From JAEUOS01 sp965279115 (GTDB taxonomy: Bacteria > Pseudomonadota > Gammaproteobacteria > Burkholderiales > JAEUOS01): a stretch of 64,000 nucleotides of DNA. Below, piece after piece: positions 26,639 through 33,939 of the stretch. Position 1 is the first letter of the stretch. Every line of letters begins with the position of its first letter. Location: assembly GCA_965279115.1 (NCBI GenBank), contig OZ257137.1, positions 5,518,001 to 5,582,000 on the forward strand, given 5' to 3'. The notes beneath the pieces are model-generated. The model did not search any database. It worked only from the letters and a program-made list of their open reading frames with translations, and was not told where the DNA came from. Made by a program: the position numbers and the translations under genes.

Positions 26639-27033
26639 GGCAGGAGCGGCAGCAGGGTTGAGGGCGCGGGCAGGCTGGCGCTGCGGCGGCGGTCGATGTA
26701 GCGCCCGGTCGACGCGACCTCGCGCGTGAGGTGCGCCGCCATCTCCGCCGCGCGCGCCTGGCTGGGCCGGATGGTCAACGAGTCGCGCCCGACGTAGCGG
26801 TCGATGGCGGCGCGGGCTTGGGCGGGGAAGTTGCCCTTCGTCCCCACCGCCCGCCGGAAGGTGTACGCGTGGGTGTTGCCGTCGACCTTCGGGCCTTCGA
26901 TCTCGGCGTTGGTAAGGTCGGGGTAGACGGCGCAGTAGAAGTCCTTGACCTGCGCCGGCGTGAGCGCGGCGCCGGGGTCGGCCAACTGGATGGCGTTGTA
27001 GGCGAAGGTGCGCTTGAGCGCTTCGATCTTCAT
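26635..27033 (-). CDS. PRTRC system protein C (ubiquitin-like) with C-terminal extension
   Basis: The first 67 residues fit the prokaryotic ubiquitin-like family of PRTRC C: MKIEALKRTFAYNAIQLADP, then DFYCAVYPDLTNAEI and a terminal RRAVGTKG. As I recall, members normally end at about that VGTKG. Here 65 further residues follow (68-132), including a stretch rich in Ala and Arg. The extension is in frame and in the same coding style; it could be a fusion or a precursor tail to be cut off. Confidence 0.75.
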   Translation of the reverse strand: MKIEALKRTFAYNAIQLADPGAALTPAQVKDFYCAVYPDLTNAEIEGPKVDGNTHAYTFRRAVGTKGNFPAQARAAIDRYVGRDSLTIRPSQARAAEMAAHLTREVASTGRYIDRRRSASLPAPSTLLPLLP

Positions 27034-27045
27034 GGGGTGGGGCTC

Positions 27046-28044
27046 CTAGATGAGGTCGAGGGTGAAGCCGACGGCAGCCGCCGGGGCGGCAGTCTCGACG
27101 GCAAGGTTGCCTTCGAGGATGGGCTCGCCTTCGAACAGCTTGCTGGTGCTGTCGTCGGCCGGGGCCTGCAGGTCTTTGAGTGCGACCACAGGTGCGTCGC
27201 AGATCGCCCGCGCGGTTTCCGCTTTGGCGGCGTCCACGTCCACGCCGGCCTCGGTCAAGTGCTCGACCAAAACGTCGACGGGGTGCGTGGGTGCCGAAGC
27301 GCCAGCAGCTGCGTCGGGTGCGGCGGCGACCACATCCGATCCGGAGGTCTGGTTAGGTTCTCCGGGCTGCTGGGCTTCGGCATTGGGTTCGGCCTCGCCC
27401 AATCCGGGCAGGGCCTGTTGTTGGGCGGCGCCGACGAATTCGTCGAACGAGGTGAAGAGGCGCTCGTAGCGGCGGCCGGTGGCGGGCGCGAACTTCTTGA
27501 GGTAGTCCGTGCGCGAGGGCTTCGCCGGCTTCTCGCTGGCGGCGTTGCCGGCCAGGTAGGCGCGCATGTCGGCGATGCAGGCGAGGCGGTCTTGCTCCGC
27601 CGTAGCGGCGGTGGTGGGGGCCGGTGCATCAGGTGTCGCTACCCCGGAGGTTTGAGGGCCTGGCGTCGCCGCTTCGGCCACCTGTGCACCGGCATTCGGC
27701 TCCGGCGCCGCTTTCTTCTTCGGCGCGGGCTTCGCGGCTTTCTTGGCGGGTGCCTTCGCGGCGGGTTTGCCGGCCTTGGTGTCGGCCGGGCTGGCGGGCT
27801 GCGCGGCAGCCGCGGCGGCCTGCTCCACCAGCGAGGTGGCCGGCGCGCGCCAGGTGGTGATGGCGTCCACAAACCCGGCGTCGAATTCCTCGGGTGTGGC
27901 CACCAGCGAAAGCGCGGCGGGGATCGGCGCGTCCTTGCCGGTGGGCTTGGGTTGCAGCGTGACGCGCAGCTGCTCGCCTTCGGCCACGATGATCATGTGC
28001 AGCGTGGCGGCCTGGGCGATGGTGTGGAGGGGGCGGAACATCAT
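27046..28044 (-). CDS. PRTRC system protein E
   Basis: 332 residues. The first 75 (MMFRPLHTIAQAATLHMIIV, then LRVTLQPKP) resemble PRTRC E. The centre is an Ala/Pro/Lys-rich linker (about 80-150) with AKKAAKPAPKKKA, similar to DNA-binding tails. Function is unknown. It is the first PRTRC gene of the operon. Confidence 0.72.
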   Translation of the reverse strand: MMFRPLHTIAQAATLHMIIVAEGEQLRVTLQPKPTGKDAPIPAALSLVATPEEFDAGFVDAITTWRAPATSLVEQAAAAAAQPASPADTKAGKPAAKAPAKKAAKPAPKKKAAPEPNAGAQVAEAATPGPQTSGVATPDAPAPTTAATAEQDRLACIADMRAYLAGNAASEKPAKPSRTDYLKKFAPATGRRYERLFTSFDEFVGAAQQQALPGLGEAEPNAEAQQPGEPNQTSGSDVVAAAPDAAAGASAPTHPVDVLVEHLTEAGVDVDAAKAETARAICDAPVVALKDLQAPADDSTSKLFEGEPILEGNLAVETAAPAAAVGFTLDLI

Positions 28045-28415
28045 TCAATCCTCCACACGCGCACGCCATTGGACACCGGCCGGCATGCGTACCGCTTGCC
28101 CGGGTGATTTTTCTTGGCGGCGTAGATCGCGCTGGCGGTCTTGGCGCCGGCCATGAGAAACGAGTCGCCCACATCCATGGCGCCCATTGCGTCGCTGTAC
28201 AACGATGACCGGCCACCGATTTTGGTAGGCAGCGGGATGTGGTCCTCGATCTTGATGCCGCGCACGATGCGCTTGGCTGTGCGGCCGATCTTCGGCTCGT
28301 CGGAATCGTCCGCAGGGGGGGGCGATTTGATGCCGAGGTCGGCGAGCGATTTCTTCGGCGGGCCATCGAGCAGGCGCACGGAGCGGGTGGGGATGGTTTT
28401 GGCGGGTCTGGACAT
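28041..28415 (-). CDS. Small phage protein of unknown function
   Basis: 124 residues. Basic N-terminal half, then RSSLYSDAMGAMDVGDSFLMAG and a C-terminal GKRYACRPVSNGVRVWRIE. The pattern (regulatory-looking basic protein with a compact C-terminal domain) recurs in phage early regions, but I cannot name a function. Its stop overlaps the PRTRC E start. Confidence 0.65.
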   Translation of the reverse strand: MSRPAKTIPTRSVRLLDGPPKKSLADLGIKSPPPADDSDEPKIGRTAKRIVRGIKIEDHIPLPTKIGGRSSLYSDAMGAMDVGDSFLMAGAKTASAIYAAKKNHPGKRYACRPVSNGVRVWRIE

Positions 28416-28424
28416 GATTGCCTT

Positions 28425-28523
28425 TCAGGAAAGCCGGCGGGCGGTGCGCCACGCGCGGGGGAAGTTGAAACTCAGGACGGGGTCGCGCCAGAGGCGCAGG
28501 GCGAGGAGTAGGCGGTGAATCAC
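28425..28523 (-). CDS. Very small basic protein, 32 residues
   Basis: GTG 28523 overlaps the preceding stop (GTGA). The peptide has six Leu and a basic end (SFNFPRAWRTARRLS). Arg-rich peptides with an RAWR-type end recur in phage and host genomes. Too short to be sure it is translated. Confidence 0.4.
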   Translation of the reverse strand: MIHRLLLALRLWRDPVLSFNFPRAWRTARRLS

Positions 28524-28639
28524 TTGGCCACCACCCACAACCCGCCGATCCCCGCCACCACGCGAAACCCGCGTGCGGCCTGCTCGGCAATGATGTCCAC
28601 CAGGCGCGCGTCGGCCGGTGCGATGAGTCGGAATTTCAT
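28520..28639 (-). CDS. Very small protein, 39 residues
   Basis: Starts at ATG 28639, preceded by AAAGGGCCTTCC. Sequence MKFRLIAPADARLVDIIAEQ suggests a short amphipathic helix followed by a hydrophobic end. No family recognised. It overlaps both neighbours. Confidence 0.45.
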   Translation of the reverse strand: MKFRLIAPADARLVDIIAEQAARGFRVVAGIGGLWVVAK

Positions 28640-28986
28640 TGGAAGGCCCTTTCCGGTTGTTTGGGGTTGGTGATCTGCTGGCAGCGGAACGCGAGCAGCT
28701 GCTCGGTGCGGCGGATGGTGACAACGAGCGTGTCGCCCGGCTTGGCAGGTGCGTCGCAGCTGGTGAAGGTGTTGAGCGCGCGCAGGTCGGCCTGCAGGCG
28801 GTCGATGCGGCCCTGGGTGGTGTGGTGGTGCGCCCACGCCACAACGATCATCACCACAACCACAGCGCCGGCCATCAGGCAGGCTGTGAGCATGGCCATG
28901 CCGCCGAGGTCGTCGAGGCCCTGGGCGGGTAGGTCGTCCGGCGGGATGACGGGCGGCTCGGACATGCTGCGGTTGGTGCGGGTCAT
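28636..28986 (-). CDS. Membrane-anchored phage protein
   Basis: 116 residues. One membrane span (about 30-50, MAMLTACLMAGAVVVVMIVVAW) follows a short polar N terminus, and about 65 polar residues follow the span with two Cys. No family recognised. The start has TGAGGAGCCC upstream. Confidence 0.6.
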   Translation of the reverse strand: MTRTNRSMSEPPVIPPDDLPAQGLDDLGGMAMLTACLMAGAVVVVMIVVAWAHHHTTQGRIDRLQADLRALNTFTSCDAPAKPGDTLVVTIRRTEQLLAFRCQQITNPKQPERAFQ

Positions 28987-28996
28987 GGTGGGCTCC

Positions 28997-29242
28997 TCAG
29001 GTGTTGTGGAACTCGACAGCGGTGGCGCGGCGGTGCGGCAGGCCGTCAAGCGCGGCGTCGGCCTCGCGCGGCAGGCAGCGGCGCACCCGGCGCACGCGGT
29101 TGATCACGTCGCGCGAGACGACGAGTTCGGCAATGAGCGACTGCAGCACCACCGGGTTGTTGGCCGCCAGGATGCGCAGCCGCTGCACCACTTCGGCCTC
29201 AAAAGGCGTGAGCGTGCGCAGGTGGGTGTACGCGCCGCTCAT
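28997..29242 (-). CDS. Hypothetical early protein
   Basis: 81 residues, rich in Arg, Val and Leu, predicted mainly helical (TPFEAEVVQRLRILAANNP). A nucleic-acid or protein-binding role is possible but unsupported. ATG 29242 overlaps the next stop. Confidence 0.55.
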   Translation of the reverse strand: MSGAYTHLRTLTPFEAEVVQRLRILAANNPVVLQSLIAELVVSRDVINRVRRVRRCLPREADAALDGLPHRRATAVEFHNT

Positions 29243-29451
29243 ACGCTGGGCTCCGGCTTGATTTCGCAGGGGAGGTAAGGAAATTCGCGGGCGTCTTCGT
29301 CGAGGCGCACCCACACGAACGCGCTGTCGGTAGTGGCCGGGTCGGAGATCACGCGCCCCGGGCCGCCGGTGCGCACGCTGGCATGCGCGGAGCCGGGCTG
29401 GCCGTTGGCGATGACGCGCTGGCCGGGGGTGTAGGTGGGGGTGGTGATCAT
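29239..29451 (-). CDS. Hypothetical early protein
   Basis: 70 residues beginning ITTPTYTPGQRVIANGQPGSA, with a beta-rich SH3-like look and an acidic C terminus (CEIKPEPSV). Not recognised. Coupled to both neighbours by four-base overlaps. Confidence 0.55.
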   Translation of the reverse strand: MITTPTYTPGQRVIANGQPGSAHASVRTGGPGRVISDPATTDSAFVWVRLDEDAREFPYLPCEIKPEPSV

Positions 29452-29597
29452 GCACGCCCCGCAATCAGCCGCCCGGCGATGATGCGCGCGCGGGCTTTCA
29501 GGTCGGCGCGCTCAAGCGCGGCGGCGTAGCCGGGCAGGCTTTGTCCGTGCTCGATAGCGCGGATCAGGAACTGCAGGAATCTGGCGGGTTGGGACAT
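29448..29597 (-). CDS. First gene of the leftward early operon, 49 residues
   Basis: MSQPARFLQFLIRAIEHGQS, then a helical ALERADLKARARI segment. No family recognised. It is the first gene after the operator-promoter region, with GGAGGCCGC upstream of ATG 29597. Confidence 0.5.
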   Translation of the reverse strand: MSQPARFLQFLIRAIEHGQSLPGYAAALERADLKARARIIAGRLIAGRA

Positions 29598-29623
29598 GCG
29601 GCCTCCGTTTGTGTACGGGACCG

Positions 29624-29663
29624 AATGTAAACTCCTGGTTGATGATTGTCAACCCCCGGTTGA
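29624..29663 (-). promoter_or_regulatory. Leftward early promoter (pL-like) with repressor operator
   Basis: On the minus strand a perfect -35 TTGACA (29647-29652), a 17-base spacer and TACATT (29624-29629). Three half-sites GTTGA (29638-29642), TCAAC (29649-29653) and GTTGA (29659-29663) cover the -35. The same GTTGA / TCAAC / GTTGA order occurs at the rightward promoter, so both are probably bound by the repressor at 30523-31020. Confidence 0.7.
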
Positions 29664-29683
29664 TGTTTTTATGAAATCAGGGT

Positions 29684-30055
29684 TTAGCAGCCGATGAGAT
29701 GCTGGCGTGCGTACGCTTCGGGCGTGGTGAACATGAGGTCGGTGCGCACGGCGATATCGGCGCGGCTTCCCTGCGCGGCAGGGGCAAGCGTGGCCACAAG
29801 GAGCACAGTGGGGGAGATCGCGGTCTGGCGGATGATGACTTCGAATTCGCCTTCGATGGCGCCGGGGCGTGTGGTGGCGATGGTGCCGGATCCGCCACGG
29901 TTTTCGGCGTTGCGGGCGATGCAGGCTGCGCCGGCGGCGGGTGTGGAGGTGAGGGCGACGACCAGGTGGTGGCCCTGCTCGCGGACGTCGGCTGGCGTGG
30001 ACATGCAGGCGCCCAGGATCACGCTGGTGGCAATGGCAGCCGCGCGGGATTTCAT
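29684..30055 (-). CDS. Small lipoprotein
   Basis: 123 residues with a lipobox: signal sequence IATSVILGAC, Cys 17. The rest is beta-rich and unknown. It lies downstream of the repressor gene on the same strand, so it may be made in the lysogen and act at the cell envelope. Confidence 0.65.
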   Translation of the reverse strand: MKSRAAAIATSVILGACMSTPADVREQGHHLVVALTSTPAAGAACIARNAENRGGSGTIATTRPGAIEGEFEVIIRQTAISPTVLLVATLAPAAQGSRADIAVRTDLMFTTPEAYARQHLIGC

Positions 30056-30312
30056 CGCAGGAACCAGATGATCAGGGCGAACAGGATAAGGGCGATCCAG
30101 CCGCCGCCGATGCCGGTGCGGCGCGCGCCCGAGGTGATGTCGTGACGCTGGCTCAGGCCGGTGCCGGGCAGGCCGGTGGTGAGGGTGCGTTTGCCGTCGC
30201 GCAGGTTGACGGTGGCGCCTTTGGGTCCGAGGCTGGTGGAGATGCCGGTACGACTGAGGTTGATGCGCAGACCTGGCAGCAGCTTGATGGTCTTGCGGAA
30301 TCGGATGGCCAT
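30052..30312 (-). CDS. DUF4236 protein
   Basis: 86 residues: FRKTIKLLPGLRINLSRTGI, then SLGPKGATVNL and GLPGTGLS, the DUF4236 pattern, followed by one C-terminal membrane span (WIALILFALIIWFL). Function unknown. It overlaps the lipoprotein start by four bases. Confidence 0.75.
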   Translation of the reverse strand: MAIRFRKTIKLLPGLRINLSRTGISTSLGPKGATVNLRDGKRTLTTGLPGTGLSQRHDITSGARRTGIGGGWIALILFALIIWFLR

Positions 30313-30313
30313 G

Positions 30314-30514
30314 TCATCGCCCTTTTTTGAGGTACACCTTCCGGCAGTCTTTGGTGCGGTAGTACTTGCCGCCGCGCGGCCCGGTGTGTACGACGTTGGG
30401 GTCGCAGGTCTTGCTGGCTTTGCTGCTGGGGGTCGTCTTTTTCTCTTGGCTTGCGACGATCGGCGCGGCAAGCATGATGCACGTGGCGATGATGGCTGGC
30501 AAGAGTCTCGGCAT
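30314..30514 (-). CDS. Small exported basic protein
   Basis: 66 residues. Signal peptide 1-22 (LLPAIIATCIMLAAPIVASQ). The mature part is Lys-rich and has CDPNVVHTGPRGGKYYRTKDC, a GPRGG-type basic motif seen in small phage and bacterial proteins. The two Cys could form a disulphide. Expected in the periplasm. Confidence 0.55.
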   Translation of the reverse strand: MPRLLPAIIATCIMLAAPIVASQEKKTTPSSKASKTCDPNVVHTGPRGGKYYRTKDCRKVYLKKGR

Positions 30515-30522
30515 GGTGGCCC

Positions 30523-31020
30523 CTAGCTGGTGCTGTGTTTGGTCTGGTCGTTGGCTTCCGCGGCTTTGCGCTTTTCGGCCATGTCCTTGATGACGCGGTC
30601 GAGAAATTCGGCGTAGGTGACGGAGACGCCCGGCTCGCTGATGACGCGCGTGGCGGATTCCGAGAATTCGTACTTGAGCAGGTTGAGCACCATCTGGCGC
30701 GGCTCGTCTGCGAGCTGCTGGACCATGTCGCCGATGACTTCGAAGGTGTTGGTGGGGGTCTCGCCGATGCCGTAGCGGAACCAGGCGGGCGTCTTGCCGA
30801 AATAGGTGGCGAGCGCTTCCAGGGTGGGCTCGTCGATGTTGCCGCCGTTGGCGTATTTGTGCAGCGCCGCGTGCGAGATATTGATGCCGGTGCGCGCCAG
30901 GATGGCCTGGGAGAGGCCTTCAAAGGAAAGCCCGGATTCCGTCTTGAGTTTGACAAACCGGCTGTTGAAGGTTTCCGGCGGTGATTCTTTGTTCATGGGC
31001 GAATTATTCGCTTGCGGCAT
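30523..31020 (-). CDS. Phage repressor (XRE-type HTH)
   Basis: 165 residues from ATG 31020 (an internal ATG 30996 is possible). The HTH lies at about 23-75 (FVKLKTESGLSFEGLSQAIL, then INISHAALHKYANG). The C-terminal half is helical and there is no peptidase motif, so induction would not be by self-cleavage as in lambda cI. Its own operator lies just upstream. Confidence 0.78.
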   Translation of the reverse strand: MPQANNSPMNKESPPETFNSRFVKLKTESGLSFEGLSQAILARTGINISHAALHKYANGGNIDEPTLEALATYFGKTPAWFRYGIGETPTNTFEVIGDMVQQLADEPRQMVLNLLKYEFSESATRVISEPGVSVTYAEFLDRVIKDMAEKRKAAEANDQTKHSTS

Positions 31021-31040
31021 GGGGCGTCCATCATCTTGTA

Positions 31041-31070
31041 GTTGACGTATCAACTCATAGTTGATAAATT
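31041..31070 (+). promoter_or_regulatory. Rightward early promoter with repressor operator
   Basis: TTGACG (31042-31047), a 17-base spacer and TAAATT (31065-31070). Half-sites GTTGA (31041-31045), TCAAC (31050-31054) and GTTGA (31060-31064) cover the promoter. AGTTGA-CGTA-TCAACT is a perfect palindrome. It lies between the divergent repressor and Cro-like genes. Confidence 0.7.
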
Positions 31071-31102
31071 GCGCGTGTTCAAAACAGCCAGCGATAGGCT
31101 TC

Positions 31103-31327
31103 ATGACGGATTCCTCAGAAAAAACGCCCCACGAACGGGCCTTCGCGGCCCTCGGGGGTGCGCCGGGTATCAAGCGGGTTTTCGGGATTAGCTTGCAGGC
31201 TGCCCACAAGTGGGCGCGGCAGATTCCTGTGGGACGCGCCCGCAAGGTGGAGTCGCTGACCGGTGTGGCAGCGGCTGAACTGCATCCGGAGCTGTTCGCG
31301 ACGGAAGGTTTGGAGCCCCGTTTGTGA
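31103..31327 (+). CDS. Cro/YdaS-like transcriptional regulator
   Basis: 74 residues. The HTH (AFAALGGAPGIKRVFGISLQ, with AHKWARQIPVGRA) matches the YdaS/Cro type that switches by sensing copy number. It is divergent from the repressor and is the first gene rightward from the promoter, the expected place for Cro. ATG 31103 is used. Confidence 0.78.
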   Translation: MTDSSEKTPHERAFAALGGAPGIKRVFGISLQAAHKWARQIPVGRARKVESLTGVAAAELHPELFATEGLEPRL

Positions 31328-31408
31328 GCGTCGGCGGACAAGCAGCCGCGATCGCGGCGCCCTGGTTTCTGCTTTTTCGGTTTGTCTCCTCCCCCCTCCT
31401 GGGGATTG

Positions 31409-31446
31409 CGGGCCGGTGTTCTTCGGGATGCCGGCCCGTCCTTTAT
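31409..31446 (+). terminator. Early terminator (tR1-like)
   Basis: Arms CGGGCCGG (31409-31416) and CCGGCCCG (31431-31438) with a 14-base loop are followed by TCCTTTATTT. Located between the Cro-like gene and the other early genes, as tR1 is in lambda. Confidence 0.6.
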
Positions 31447-31459
31447 TTGGGAGCGTGCT

Positions 31460-31708
31460 ATGTGTGGTGAAGAACTGGTCGATTTCCGCACCAAGCTGCG
31501 CCGCACGGCGCATTCCGTGCTGTTCGCCAAAGCGACCGCGACCGGCCGCGACATGCAGGAGTTGGCGCGGGAGATCATCGACAAGTGGGCGGCGGATGAG
31601 TTGCATGCATCCACTGTGATGCACCGGGTGCTACGCAGCGAGGGAGTGCTGGGGGAGTCCGGAGGGAGTCATGCGGGAGTGGACTCCCCGGCCGGGGGCA
31701 AGGCGTGA
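31460..31708 (+). CDS. Hypothetical early protein
   Basis: 82 residues: MCGEELVDFRTKLRRTAHSV, then a helical region and a Gly/Ser-rich tail. Similar small proteins are found after Cro in phages, with no function assigned. Stop overlaps the next ATG. Confidence 0.55.
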   Translation: MCGEELVDFRTKLRRTAHSVLFAKATATGRDMQELAREIIDKWAADELHASTVMHRVLRSEGVLGESGGSHAGVDSPAGGKA

Positions 31709-31839
31709 TGTTCCCGTTTTTTTTGGGCCTCACGCACCTGCGGACACATGCCCTCGCGGGCCGCAGTGTGCGGGCCTGCGGCGTGGTTTTTCTGTGCGCT
31801 GCCGCCCTCAGTGCGGCGCCGGACACACGGGTGCGGTGA
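31708..31839 (+). CDS. Small hydrophobic protein, 43 residues
   Basis: Starts on an ATGA overlap and ends on TGATG with the next gene. Hydrophobic N terminus (MFPFFLGL) and a second hydrophobic stretch (ACGVVFLCAAAL). It contains an eight-T run. Weakly supported; it may be only a link in the transcript. Confidence 0.4.
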   Translation: MFPFFLGLTHLRTHALAGRSVRACGVVFLCAAALSAAPDTRVR

Positions 31840-32042
31840 TGGAATCGACCGACGACGCGACCGTGCTGGCCTTCCTGCGCGACAACAAGGCGGCGCTGCT
31901 CGATGGGCAGATCGCGGCCGGTACCGGCCTGCGTCGCCTGCGCGTGAAAACCGCGCTGCAGCGGCTGCGCGATGCCGGCGTGGTGGTGGTGGAGCCGGTG
32001 CAGATCATCAAGGCGCGGCTGGATGGGTTCCGCGCGCTATGA
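31839..32042 (+). CDS. Winged-helix-like early protein
   Basis: 67 residues: TDDATVLAFLRDNKAALLDG, with the TGLRRLRVKTALQRLRDAG helix resembling a winged-helix recognition helix. No name can be given. Overlaps its neighbours by three or four bases. Confidence 0.55.
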   Translation: MESTDDATVLAFLRDNKAALLDGQIAAGTGLRRLRVKTALQRLRDAGVVVVEPVQIIKARLDGFRAL

Positions 32043-32326
32043 GCAACAAGGTGCGCCTGGTGGTGATGTCGGAGCGCGAGGCGCGTTACTGGGCCGCCGC
32101 GGCCACCCGGCAGCTGCATTCGATGCTGGAGCCGGCGGGCCTGTTCTGCATCGGCGGCAAGGCGGAGGTGCGGCGCACGCGCTCCGGCAAGTTTCGCGAG
32201 ATGACGGCCAACCGCCACGTGGCCTCCGCCACGCTCATCGGTACGTACACGCCGGAGGTCGAAGAGCGCCAGGTACTCGAGGATCTGCAGGAATGGTTGA
32301 AGGAACAAGCGCGGAGGGCGGGGTGA
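32039..32326 (+). CDS. Hypothetical early protein
   Basis: 95 residues, mixed alpha/beta (VRLVVMSEREARYWAAA, AEVRRTRSGKFREMTANRHV). Not recognised. Coupled to its neighbours by overlapping stop-start. Confidence 0.55.
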   Translation: MSNKVRLVVMSEREARYWAAAATRQLHSMLEPAGLFCIGGKAEVRRTRSGKFREMTANRHVASATLIGTYTPEVEERQVLEDLQEWLKEQARRAG

Positions 32327-32568
32327 TGCATGCGTCGGGCTATCCGGATGCGGCGATGTTCGATACGGCCTCGCCCGAGTGGCAGCGGGTGTGTTACGCG
32401 CGCTGGATCTGCCGGCTGCCGGGGCTGGAGGCGCGGCTGGCGTGGTTTGCGCGGCTTTCCAAGCGCCACGGCCCGGCCTTCGCTGAGGAAATGAAGCTGT
32501 TGACGCAACAGCAATGGATGACGCGCGCGCAGTGGTCCACCACGCGGCGCGAACTGGAGGAGGCGTAG
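32326..32568 (+). CDS. Hypothetical early protein upstream of the helicase
   Basis: 80 residues: MFDTASPEWQRVCYARWICR, then helical to a EMKLLTQQQWMTRAQW end. Small acidic proteins before the helicase are common, but nothing specific can be read. Its stop overlaps the dnaB GTG. Confidence 0.55.
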   Translation: MHASGYPDAAMFDTASPEWQRVCYARWICRLPGLEARLAWFARLSKRHGPAFAEEMKLLTQQQWMTRAQWSTTRRELEEA

Positions 32569-33938
32569 TGGCGAAATCAGATTCCGAGAGCGGCCCCGGC
32601 GATCGCGGGCCGATGTATTCGAACGAGGCGGAGCAGGCGGTGCTGGGCGGGCTGCTGCTGGACAACAAGGCCTTCGACGATGTGGCCGACATCATCGGCC
32701 AGGCGGACTTTTACGTGCAGGACCACGCGCAGATTTTCCGCGCGATTTTTGAGTTGTTGAATGCCGGGAAGGCGGCGGACATGCTGACGGTGTTCGACTG
32801 GCTGACCAATCGCCTCATCAAGGTGGAGAACGCGCTCAAGTACCTGAACGACCTGGTGAACAACACGCCCGGCGCGGCCGGGGTGGTGCAGTACGCGAAG
32901 ATCGTGCGCGAGCGGGCGCTGCGGCGTGCGCTGGTGGCGGCGTGCCAGTCGGTGATCGTGGATGTGCACGCGCCCAACGGGCGCAGCGCGGAGACGCTGG
33001 TGGATGAGGCGCAGGGGCGCATCCTGGCCGTGGCGGAGTCGAACGCGAAGGGCGGCGGGGAGTTTCCGCTGATGCAGCATTTCATGAGCGATGCGGTGCT
33101 GCGCATTCAGGACCTGTCCGAGCGGGAGAGCGATTCCGATCTGATCGGGCTCTCGACCGGGTTTTCCGAGTTGGACCGCAAGACGGCGGGGCTTTCGCCG
33201 GGTGATCTGGTGATCATCGCCGGCCGGCCTTCGATGGGCAAGACCGCCCTGGCCCTGAACATCGCGGAATGCGTGGCGCTGAAGCAGCGCAAGCCCGTGG
33301 GCGTGTTCTCGATGGAAATGCCGGGCAACCAGCTGGCGGTGCGCATGATGGCCGGCGTGGCGGGCCTGAACCAGCACCGTGTACGGCGCGGCAAGCTCAA
33401 CGCCACCGAGTGGGAGAAGCTCTCCGAGGCGGTGAACCTGCTCTCGGGTGCGCCGATCCACGTGGATGAGTCGTCCAACCTCACGCCCAACGAACTGCGG
33501 GCGCGCGCGCGGCGGCTGTTCCGCGCCACCAAGGGCACGCTGGGGCTGATCGTGCTCGATTACGTGCAGTTGATGGCGGGCAACAACGACCGGGACAACC
33601 GCGTGCAGCAGATCGGCGAGATCACGCGCGCGCTGAAGCTCTTGGCCAAGGAGTTGGCCATCCCGGTGATCGCGCTCTCGCAGCTCAATCGCGAGCTCGA
33701 AAAACGCACCAACCGCCGCCCGCAAATGAGCGACCTGCGCGACGGCGGCGGCATCGAGCAGGACGCCGATGTGATCCTGTTCATCTATCGCGACGAGGTC
33801 TACAACGAGGACACGTCCGCCAAGGGCGTCGCGGAGATCATCGTCGGCAAGCAGCGCAACGGGCCGGTGGGGACGGTGAAGCTGAGTTTCCACTCGGCGA
33901 ACACGCGCTTCACCGACCTGGTGGAAGGGGAGTATTGA
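32568..33938 (+). CDS. dnaB: Replicative DNA helicase (DnaB)
   Basis: 456 residues. N-terminal domain (YSNEAEQAVLGGLLLDNKAF), then the RecA-like core with Walker A (IIAGRPSMGKTALALN), Walker B (LGLIVLDYVQLM) and EQDADVILFIYRDE near the end. GTG 32568 after GGAGGAGGC. In phage, a resident DnaB avoids the need for a host helicase loader. It is next to an O-like gene, the usual replication pair. Confidence 0.95.
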   Translation: MAKSDSESGPGDRGPMYSNEAEQAVLGGLLLDNKAFDDVADIIGQADFYVQDHAQIFRAIFELLNAGKAADMLTVFDWLTNRLIKVENALKYLNDLVNNTPGAAGVVQYAKIVRERALRRALVAACQSVIVDVHAPNGRSAETLVDEAQGRILAVAESNAKGGGEFPLMQHFMSDAVLRIQDLSERESDSDLIGLSTGFSELDRKTAGLSPGDLVIIAGRPSMGKTALALNIAECVALKQRKPVGVFSMEMPGNQLAVRMMAGVAGLNQHRVRRGKLNATEWEKLSEAVNLLSGAPIHVDESSNLTPNELRARARRLFRATKGTLGLIVLDYVQLMAGNNDRDNRVQQIGEITRALKLLAKELAIPVIALSQLNRELEKRTNRRPQMSDLRDGGGIEQDADVILFIYRDEVYNEDTSAKGVAEIIVGKQRNGPVGTVKLSFHSANTRFTDLVEGEY

Positions 33939-33939
33939 C

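Noticed and set aside
26731..28107. Open frame of 458 codons on the plus strand
   Set aside because: Antisense to PRTRC C and E; Gly/Arg-rich with no motif or ribosome site.
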